This document shows, piece after piece, positions 57,297 to 64,000 of a stretch of DNA of 64,000 bases. Below the pieces are notes generated by a model that was not told where the DNA came from, made no database searches, and saw only the letters and a program-made list of their open reading frames with translations. Source of the DNA: Prochlorococcus marinus str. MIT 9515 (GTDB lineage Bacteria; Cyanobacteriota; Cyanobacteriia; PCC-6307; Cyanobiaceae); contig NC_008817.1 of assembly GCF_000015665.1 (NCBI RefSeq), positions 1,488,001 to 1,552,000 of the forward strand, written 5' to 3'. The stretch's first letter is position 1, and each line of letters begins with the position of its first letter. A program made the translations under genes and the position numbers.

Positions 57297-58388
57297 TTAT
57301 AAATGAATCATTTGTGATGAGCTTATAAAAGATTGATTGAATGTATCTAAATGCGTCGCACTTATAAAACATTGACTCTCTTTCCCTACCGAATTTAATA
57401 ACAAATTTTGCCTATTCATGTCAAGCTCAGCCAAGACATCATCTAATATCAGAAGGGGAGGTAAATTTATCATGTTACGCAATAAATCGAGTTCAGCCAT
57501 TTTTAGAGCCAAAATAAAAGTCCTTTGCTGCCCAGATGAGCCATATTTCCTTAAAGAGATATCATTGATAAGAAATTCGATATCATCACGATGAGGACCA
57601 AAGCTACATTTACCAGTTAATGCCTCTATTGCCCTCTGCTTTTGTAATTGGTCCACCATTTGATTACTTATCACTTCTTCTTCTTCTTCAGCCTCATCTA
57701 TATTTTCAAAACTAGAAAGATAATTTATACTGATTTGCTCTTTGGATTTACTTAAATGATTATGCCAATATTCAACATACGGTCTAATTCTTGATATTGC
57801 TCTTCTCCTACGCCTAAAAATTCTTGTGCAAATTAATGACATTTGAATATCAAAACTTTCAATAACTTCTGAAGATTGATCTTTTTGAAAGCTTTCTGAA
57901 CGCCAAAAATAACTTCTTTGTTTTAAAAGTCTATTAAATCTATGAATCAGTTCTACATATATCGGTTCAAGCTGAGATACAACTCTATCAATCCAAGTTC
58001 TTCTATAGCCAGGTTCACTTTTAACAATGTTGATATCATTTGAGCAGAAACATACACTTCTAATATAATTTTTAATTTCACTCTGTTTTTTCAATAAAGA
58101 ATCATTAACATAAATCTTTTTAGATCCTTTCCTAAATAAATTCACTTTCAAATCATCAGTAAAATCGATTTGGCCATATATAACTGCCATCTCGCTATCA
58201 TTTTTTATTAAATCCTTATCACTTAATGCTCTACTAGATCTTAATTGGCTAAGAACTTCAACTGATTCAAGCAAATTCGACTTACCTATACCATTACAAC
58301 CAAGAATAATAGCTCTTTGCTCATGAAGATCTATCTCAAAACTTTTATGGTTTCGAAAATTTTTTATTTTTAAGTTATTTAAAAAAAT
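57297..58388 (-). CDS. recF: DNA replication and repair protein RecF (non-canonical start)
   Basis: RecF helps load RecA at gaps. The frame contains the N-terminal FLNNLKIKNFRNHKSFEIDL, Walker A GCNGIGKSN, and C-terminal SSGQQRTFILALKMAELDLL and LILDDVLAELD. The conserved N-terminus extends well upstream of the first TTG (58274), yet between it and the in-frame stop there is no ATG, GTG or TTG. ATT at 58388 gives 363 residues, close to the usual length; a TTA at 58397 sits where related genes might have TTG. An A8T7 tract here could also cause a frameshift. Confidence 0.8.
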   Translation of the reverse strand: MFLNNLKIKNFRNHKSFEIDLHEQRAIILGCNGIGKSNLLESVEVLSQLRSSRALSDKDLIKNDSEMAVIYGQIDFTDDLKVNLFRKGSKKIYVNDSLLKKQSEIKNYIRSVCFCSNDINIVKSEPGYRRTWIDRVVSQLEPIYVELIHRFNRLLKQRSYFWRSESFQKDQSSEVIESFDIQMSLICTRIFRRRRRAISRIRPYVEYWHNHLSKSKEQISINYLSSFENIDEAEEEEEVISNQMVDQLQKQRAIEALTGKCSFGPHRDDIEFLINDISLRKYGSSGQQRTFILALKMAELDLLRNMINLPPLLILDDVLAELDMNRQNLLLNSVGKESQCFISATHLDTFNQSFISSSQMIHL

Positions 58389-58465
58389 TTTTTTTAATGC
58401 GTTCCTTAGTTAAATTAGCTAAATTTATGATATTTAGAATTTCTTTAAAGAAATTGAAAAATTCA

Positions 58466-58539
58466 GGGCATGTAGCTCAGTTGGATAGAGCATCAGATTC
58501 CGGTTCTGAGTGTCGGGGGTTCGACTCCCTCCATGCTCG
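58466..58539 (+). tRNA. tRNA-Arg (anticodon CCG)
   Basis: A 74-base tRNA with acceptor GGGCATG/CATGCTC, D arm TAGCTCAGTTGGATAGAGCA, anticodon loop TTCCGGT (CCG) and T arm GGGGGTTCGACTCCC. It reads CGG codons, which are rare in this AT-rich genome. CCA is not encoded. Confidence 0.96.
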
Positions 58540-58550
58540 TAATTAAAAAT

Positions 58551-58997
58551 TTAAAGTTTATAACCCATTACCCTAATACCATTTGGGTCTAATATAAATC
58601 CACGTTCTTCTAAACTTTTGAATGAAGATACTGGGGCTTGTACAGAGATACTACATCCTGGCATTTCCCTATTAATTTTTTCAAGAGTCGATTGAAGCAA
58701 TACTGAGTAAAAAACATTTTGATTTTTACCTGGCTCAGCGCTTAAATTCCATAAATTAGCATTCAGTCCTCTATCTGAAGTAACCCTAACAAAGCCACAT
58801 AGCTTATTCTTAAATTCGCTTTGGATAGAAAAGAAGAAATTACTATTCTTAATAGCAAGAGATAACTTTTGTATAGGAAATGAATCACAACCACAATTTA
58901 CTAAAAGTCTATTTACATCCTTAGCAATAGGAAATTGAGAAGAACTAATAAAATAGCCCTCTGGGAGTATTAGTTTTTTAGTAGAAAAATATTGCAA
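58551..58997 (-). CDS. GNAT-like acetyltransferase-fold protein
   Basis: A 148-residue protein with the late strands of the GNAT fold: KLCGFVRVTSDRGLNANLWN, a position-for-CoA loop SAEPGKNQNVFYSVLLQSTL (in place of the usual QxxGxG/A), and the C-terminal FKSLEERGFILDPNGIRVMG. Acceptor unknown; the weak CoA loop leaves activity open. It directly follows ppc on the same strand (three-base gap). Confidence 0.6.
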   Translation of the reverse strand: MQYFSTKKLILPEGYFISSSQFPIAKDVNRLLVNCGCDSFPIQKLSLAIKNSNFFFSIQSEFKNKLCGFVRVTSDRGLNANLWNLSAEPGKNQNVFYSVLLQSTLEKINREMPGCSISVQAPVSSFKSLEERGFILDPNGIRVMGYKL

Positions 58998-59000
58998 TGA

Positions 59001-61970
59001 TTATCCTGTATTTCTCATCCCTGCCGCGATTCCGTTAATTGTTAAAAGTGCGCCCCTTAAAAGTTCACTACGACTATAAGCTCTTTCAGATTCATTTCTT
59101 TCATTTAAAAACTCACTAATTGGAGGTTGTCTTGTTTGATCTCTCAGTCTTCTTAAAAGTGAAACCTGCAAAAATCCCAAAGGAATTATCGTTTTATTTC
59201 TTAAGTTTACAGATAATCGCAAGTCTCTATCAGATTCCAAAAGCTTATTTTTACCTGTTATTTCGAGAACTAAAGATTTAGTAAGATTATATTCTTTAGA
59301 GATAACATCAAAAATATCACCAAATGACTTTGCATTTTCTTTACTTCCAAGTGTATCTACATAATATTTCGCGACTTCTAGATCAACTTTAGATAATGTC
59401 ATTTCTACTTTAGAAATAAGCATCCTAAAAAAAGGCCATCTTTGATGAAGTACTCTTAGTAATTCAATTTGTTCAGGATCTGATTTTAATTCAACTGATA
59501 ACGCAGTACCCACTCCAAACCAACTTGGCAAAAGAAATCTACTCTGTGTCCATCCAAAAACCCATGGTATTGCTCTTAAACTTGATAAATCCTTTGCACC
59601 TTTTTTTCTTCTTGCAGGTCTACTGGATATCTGCAATTTACTAATTTCTTCGATGGGAGTTACCTCTTGAAAAAAAGTGAGTAAGTTAGGATTCTCATGC
59701 ACTAATTTTCTATATTGAATTCTCGAAGTTTCTGCCAACCTAGTCATTAAATCGTTCCATTCTGGCGTTGCATCAAGTCTATTAATGACTAAGCTATTTT
59801 GAATAACTGCTGTTGTGACTGTTTCCAAATTATATAAAGCCAATTCAGGAAGACTATATTTAGACGCTAAAACTTCTCCTTGTTCTGTAATTTTTATTCT
59901 GCCTTTGAGCGTACCGCTAGGCTGGGCTAATATCGCTTGATAAGCAGGACCTCCCCCTCTTCCTACTGAACCTCCTCTGCCATGAAATAGCCTTAAAAGT
60001 ATATTGTTTTTGCTTGAAAGATTTTGAAGGGCAATTTGAGCTCTATGTATTTCCCAATTACTAGATAAGAAACCTGAATCTTTATTACTATCAGAATAAC
60101 CCAACATTAACTCTTGAATCGGTTTAAACCTTTCTCCAACTTTTGGTAATAATGATCTATAAAAATCTAATTGAAATAATTGCTCCATTACTTCAGGAGC
60201 TCTTTTCAGATCCTCAACAGTTTCAAAAAGAGGGACAACAAGCAATTTCGACTTTTGGGAACTTTGATCGATAAGTCCCATTTCCTTTGCTAAAAGAAGT
60301 ACTTCAAGCAAATCAGATGCACTATGACTCATTGAAATGACATATGAATGACAAATACGGCTACCAAATTCTTCCTGCAATCTTTTAACCATTTTAAAAA
60401 CTGAGAAAGTTTCTTCAGTACTTTTTGTCCAGCTAACTTCAGCTGGAATTAAAGGCCGTTTTGTATTTAATTCATCTTTGAGCCATTCTATTCTCTCTAT
60501 TTCAGGCATTTGATCATATTTTTTAGGCAACTCAAGATAATTAGTTAATTCTTGTATTGCATCACTATGTCTAGTACTCTCCTGACGTATATCCAAACTT
60601 GCTAAAGAAAAACCAAAAATATGTACTTGAGTTAATAATTTACTTACTGCTTCACATGTTAAATCAGTACTATTAAGACTATTTTTAATTAATTCCAAAT
60701 CATAAGTAAATTCGTCAACAGATCTGTAATGTAATTTTTCAACTAATTCAATATTTTTATTATCTGATTCTCGTTCTAAAGAAAATTTCCAACCGGCTTC
60801 TGCAAGTAAATTATTCCTTTCTTTAGTTAATCTTAATTTTTCTAAAATATAACTCAATTTCAATCTATATGGCTCTGATCTATATCTTGTAGCCCTTGCT
60901 TCATAAATTTCCGGAAACTGCACTCTATCTGTCTCTAAAGATTCAAGAAGGGATGAGCTGACTTGGCTCCATTGCATTGAAACACTTAATTGATCTCTAA
61001 GATTAGAGGTTGCGCTAATATATCTTTCCAACATTAATTTTCTTTGGTAACAAGCAGTCCTCCAAGTTATTTCTGGAGTAACTGATGGATTCCCATCCCT
61101 ATCAGAACCAACCCATGATCCAAATGTACAAAAAGATTCAGTTGGCATCTGTACGTCTGGGTAATTTTCAGTAAGAGCTGAAGAAATTCTCCCTCTTAAC
61201 TGAGGCATCGCATTAAAGAGAACTTGTTGAAAATAATGTAAAGCATAATCAACTTCATCTATTACAGATGGTTTGAACTGATGCAACTCATCAGTTCTCC
61301 ACCATAATCTAATCTCTTCTTTTAATTGTATTTTGAGTGATTTAATATCTTCAACGGTTAAAAATTTTTCAACCTGTATTTTTTGAAGCAAATTAGCTAC
61401 TCTAGTTTGCTTATGCCTAATTGTATGTCTAACTATCTCTGTAGGATGAGCCGTAAAAACTAAGCGAATATCCATTTCTTGCAATAGTTCCTCTAATTTG
61501 CCTGGTGGAACATTTAATTTTCTAAGCCTGTAGAATAACTCCCTAAATGTTACTGGAGCATTTTGCCTAGCTAAAGCAGGTGCGAAAGGATCCAGATTAT
61601 CATGGGATTTTTGATTGTTTTTATTAGTAAAGCTTTGAATATATCTATCTTCCTCAACTCTTTGTTCCAAAATATTAACTAGCTGGAAATATAATGAAAA
61701 AGCTCTTGCGGCTGAAATCGATTCAGCTAAATCCATGGAGTTCACAATATCAACTATTTCGTTCTTAAAAGTTCTGGAAATATCTTCTTCCACTTGATTA
61801 CAATAACTTAATTCTTTAAGCTTCATTAAGCGATTTGCTTGATCATTTGGGCATTCTTCCCTTAATACAGACTCCCACAAATCCTCTATCAATAAACGAT
61901 TTTTATCTAAAGGATCATTATTACTTATCAGATCCACATTATGATTTTTTAATTGTTTCATAGATTCCAT
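59001..61970 (-). CDS. ppc: Phosphoenolpyruvate carboxylase
   Basis: Fixes bicarbonate onto PEP to give oxaloacetate, feeding the incomplete TCA cycle and amino acid synthesis. The 989 residues contain the catalytic His in [17 protein letters not shown], the substrate loop [36 protein letters not shown], and the C-terminal [10 protein letters not shown]. The long N-terminus is typical of cyanobacteria. Confidence 0.98.
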   Translation of the reverse strand: MESMKQLKNHNVDLISNNDPLDKNRLLIEDLWESVLREECPNDQANRLMKLKELSYCNQVEEDISRTFKNEIVDIVNSMDLAESISAARAFSLYFQLVNILEQRVEEDRYIQSFTNKNNQKSHDNLDPFAPALARQNAPVTFRELFYRLRKLNVPPGKLEELLQEMDIRLVFTAHPTEIVRHTIRHKQTRVANLLQKIQVEKFLTVEDIKSLKIQLKEEIRLWWRTDELHQFKPSVIDEVDYALHYFQQVLFNAMPQLRGRISSALTENYPDVQMPTESFCTFGSWVGSDRDGNPSVTPEITWRTACYQRKLMLERYISATSNLRDQLSVSMQWSQVSSSLLESLETDRVQFPEIYEARATRYRSEPYRLKLSYILEKLRLTKERNNLLAEAGWKFSLERESDNKNIELVEKLHYRSVDEFTYDLELIKNSLNSTDLTCEAVSKLLTQVHIFGFSLASLDIRQESTRHSDAIQELTNYLELPKKYDQMPEIERIEWLKDELNTKRPLIPAEVSWTKSTEETFSVFKMVKRLQEEFGSRICHSYVISMSHSASDLLEVLLLAKEMGLIDQSSQKSKLLVVPLFETVEDLKRAPEVMEQLFQLDFYRSLLPKVGERFKPIQELMLGYSDSNKDSGFLSSNWEIHRAQIALQNLSSKNNILLRLFHGRGGSVGRGGGPAYQAILAQPSGTLKGRIKITEQGEVLASKYSLPELALYNLETVTTAVIQNSLVINRLDATPEWNDLMTRLAETSRIQYRKLVHENPNLLTFFQEVTPIEEISKLQISSRPARRKKGAKDLSSLRAIPWVFGWTQSRFLLPSWFGVGTALSVELKSDPEQIELLRVLHQRWPFFRMLISKVEMTLSKVDLEVAKYYVDTLGSKENAKSFGDIFDVISKEYNLTKSLVLEITGKNKLLESDRDLRLSVNLRNKTIIPLGFLQVSLLRRLRDQTRQPPISEFLNERNESERAYSRSELLRGALLTINGIAAGMRNTG

Positions 61971-62023
61971 ATAGTTATTATGTCATAGGTGAATATCTTG
62001 GGATCAAATATTTCTTTCAAAGT

Positions 62024-63142
62024 TTAAATACTTTTTTGTTCAGTTTTTATCATTTCTCTAATAGTATATTTCATAATATCCTCAATAGATAATCCTTCTC
62101 TATATTGCTTAATCCAATTCATAGATTGATTTCCTTCATCAAGAACTTTATAGATAGGTTTCAAAAGATGAACCATATCAAATTTTTCTGCAGTTAGAGA
62201 TAACTCCACTAATAAATCTCTTATCCATTCTCTACAAATCACTTTCTTCCCATCTCTCCAATGAATTAATTCAGCGTCTAAACTGTTTTGTGCAGCTTTT
62301 ATTTCATTTTGATCGCATATTTTTGTTAATTGATCCATAGAAAACTGACTAGTAATTAACGGATCTAAAGTCGTCATATTTTCAAATAGATGAATAACTC
62401 TAAGTTCAAGTAAGGCCGTTATTGCCAACAATAAATCAATATCTGAAACATAATCACAAATCCTTAATTCCAAACGGTCTAAAACATGGGGTCTTTGAGG
62501 ACCATTTGGGCGAATAGAAGACCAAAAATGTCTAATATTATGCATTTTTCCCTTCTTAATATTTTCATCAATCCATTGTATATAGTTTTCATGATTATTA
62601 AAAAATGGCACTTTGTTTGGTGTTTTAGGGAATTGGATCCATCTCTGTGAATGATTATTAGTAATTTTATTATTCAAAAAAGGAGAGCTTGCACTTATTG
62701 ATAAATACAAAGAAGCCTCACACCTAACAAGTCTAATAGCAGCAAAAAGTTTATCTAAATTATCAATACCTAAATTTATATGAACACTTGAAGTAGCAAT
62801 TGATATGCCATAGTTATCTTGAATAAATTGATGATAAACATTATTTTTATCAGAACGTTGAAACTTACTATCATGTTTAAAACACAATGTAGATGAAGGA
62901 ATTATGGTCAAATCTCTATTACTTAACCATTGCCTTAAATGCTTTCTAGGCTCTAATAAGTTTTGATAACTGACTTTATAATCTTTTTCTGGATTTGTAA
63001 TATATTCGACATTTCTGTTATCCGGCTCTTTGACAAAATTCGAAAATGTTTTTTCTATCTCATCAGAAACTCCAATATGATTATTTTTAGAACCAGTAAA
63101 GAGTTCGACTTCAAAGCCTTTATACAAATTATAATTATGCAT
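62024..63142 (-). CDS. gshA: Glutamate-cysteine ligase (cyanobacterial type)
   Basis: The ATP-dependent first step of glutathione synthesis. The 372 residues start MHNYNLYKGFEVELFTGSKN and include VNLG-like SSVHINLGIDN, RLVRCEASLYLSISASSPFL and RPHVLDRLELRICDYVSD, all typical of the cyanobacterial/plant-like GshA group. Its ATG directly follows the trpE stop (TAAATG), so it is translated as part of a trpE-gshA message. Confidence 0.93.
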   Translation of the reverse strand: MHNYNLYKGFEVELFTGSKNNHIGVSDEIEKTFSNFVKEPDNRNVEYITNPEKDYKVSYQNLLEPRKHLRQWLSNRDLTIIPSSTLCFKHDSKFQRSDKNNVYHQFIQDNYGISIATSSVHINLGIDNLDKLFAAIRLVRCEASLYLSISASSPFLNNKITNNHSQRWIQFPKTPNKVPFFNNHENYIQWIDENIKKGKMHNIRHFWSSIRPNGPQRPHVLDRLELRICDYVSDIDLLLAITALLELRVIHLFENMTTLDPLITSQFSMDQLTKICDQNEIKAAQNSLDAELIHWRDGKKVICREWIRDLLVELSLTAEKFDMVHLLKPIYKVLDEGNQSMNWIKQYREGLSIEDIMKYTIREMIKTEQKSI

Positions 63143-64000
63143 TTATCTATCCAAACAAGCCAATGACATCAATATTCCTTTAGCTTTATTGATGGTCTCT
63201 TGATATTCGTTCACAGGAGATGAATCTGCGACTATCCCAGCGCCAGCTTGAACAGAAACTGTATATTCCCCTTCATTCGAGGGTTTAACAATCATTGTTC
63301 TTATCGTTATTGCAGTATTTAGTGCACCATTTATATCTATAGATCCATAAACACCAGCATATGGCCCTCTAGCATCTTTTTCAAAATTCTTAATTAGCTG
63401 CATAGCTCTTATTTTTGGTGCCCCAGTTACTGTACCAGCAGGAAAACATGCTTTAAACAAATCCCAAACTCCTTTATTCTTTTTCAAAACACCCTCAACT
63501 TCGCTTACTATGTGCATAACATGTGAATACTTTTCGATTATCATCAAATCTTTAACCTCTACCGTACCCGTTTCGCATACTCTTCCTAAATCATTTCTTC
63601 CAAGATCAATAAGCATTACATGTTCAGATATCTCTTTTGGATCACTTAATAACTCTTCCTCAAACTTCAGATCTTGTTCTGCATCTTTACCTTTTGGTCT
63701 AGTCCCAGCTATAGGTCGAAGGCTAGCAACAATTTGATTGTTTTTATTCTTCTCTGCTTTAACCATTACTTCAGGACTAGAACCTATGAGATACCATGTT
63801 CCAAAATCAAAGAATGCCATATAAGGAGAAGGATTAACCATCCTTAAACTCCTATATAGATTGAAGGGATCACTTTTAACCTTCGCTTGAAATTTTTGAC
63901 TTATAACAATCTGAAAAATATCACCTTTTTTAATATATTCTTTTGCAGAAACGACTGCATCTTCAAATTCTTTTTTATTCCAATTACTTGAAATTTCAAT
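63143..64000 (-). CDS. trpE: Anthranilate synthase component I (3' part; 5' end outside the window)
   Basis: The chorismate-using subunit that begins tryptophan synthesis. The visible 285 residues include KKGDIFQIVISQKF, RPIAGTRPKGKD, LGRNDLGRVCETGTV, the active-site PAGTVTGAPKIRAMQLI and VQAGAGIVADSSPVNEYQET. The frame is open to base 64000, so the N-terminal half, with the tryptophan-feedback region, lies outside. Confidence 0.95.
   Translation of the reverse strand: MEISSNWNKKEFEDAVVSAKEYIKKGDIFQIVISQKFQAKVKSDPFNLYRSLRMVNPSPYMAFFDFGTWYLIGSSPEVMVKAEKNKNNQIVASLRPIAGTRPKGKDAEQDLKFEEELLSDPKEISEHVMLIDLGRNDLGRVCETGTVEVKDLMIIEKYSHVMHIVSEVEGVLKKNKGVWDLFKACFPAGTVTGAPKIRAMQLIKNFEKDARGPYAGVYGSIDINGALNTAITIRTMIVKPSNEGEYTVSVQAGAGIVADSSPVNEYQETINKAKGILMSLACLDR

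Noticed and set aside
1-64000. CRISPR arrays, insertion sequences, prophage genes
   Set aside because: No regularly spaced repeats, transposase genes or phage structural genes were seen in the window.

Overview
The window looks like a stretch of a high-light-adapted Prochlorococcus chromosome. The evidence is very AT-rich DNA with tightly packed, often overlapping genes; psaA/psaB and psaL/psaI; an operon of four tiny high-light-inducible (Hli) proteins; ferredoxin-dependent glutamate synthase without a gltD partner; NdhN beside LdpA; and a cyanobacterial-type LexA box before recA. The genus is an inference from gene content and style. The strain cannot be named from the sequence alone.

Layout. 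1-6.1 kb: the tail of an interrupted gene, gltB, a YciI-like protein and lipA. 6.4-9 kb: a resolvase-like protein that lacks key catalytic residues, a small partner ORF, and a divergent pair of probable cell-wall enzymes (beta-lactamase-fold serine hydrolase and NlpC/P60 peptidase). 9-15.9 kb: photosystem I genes psaL, psaI, psaB and psaA, with a small membrane protein and a GT2 glycosyltransferase between them. 16.2-18.9 kb: a CbiG-CobJ fusion for cobalamin synthesis and a HAD hydrolase. 18.9-23.1 kb: a small accessory region ending at tRNA-Ser, with a DUF6492-type glycosyltransferase and a three-gene unit of carbamoyltransferase, SxtJ-like and DUF5989 proteins. 23.2-25 kb: alanine racemase and an HNH nuclease.

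25-41.2 kb is one long minus-strand block: the S10/spc/alpha ribosomal superoperon (rplC to rplQ, with secY, adk and rpoA), followed by truA, rplM, rpsI, rpmE and prfA. rpsJ and rpsN are not in it. 41.4-45.1 kb: ndhN, ldpA, tRNA-Gln, a HAD hydrolase and recA. 45.1-47.8 kb is gene-sparse and holds the hli operon with an HLR1-like (RpaB) site, a small zinc-ribbon protein and several candidate micro-ORFs. 47.8-64 kb: a DUF2839 protein, a degenerate DinG-like helicase, tyrA, a CrtD-like oxidoreductase, a fructosamine-kinase-family protein, a CAAD/CURT1-like protein, a MoeB-rhodanese fusion, a tandem-duplicated CobO, a LarE-like protein, speD, recF (no normal start codon), tRNA-Arg, a GNAT-like protein, ppc, gshA and the 3' part of trpE.

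Most of the window is core housekeeping and photosynthesis. The most promising unusual unit is the carbamoyltransferase/SxtJ/DUF5989 triad next to tRNA-Ser, whose base composition is visibly richer in G+C than its surroundings. Other points worth a second look are the probably inactive serine recombinase, the HLR1/TAATG-coupled hli operon, a 13-codon micro-ORF with a near-ideal ribosome binding site and its own terminator, and the missing recF start codon.
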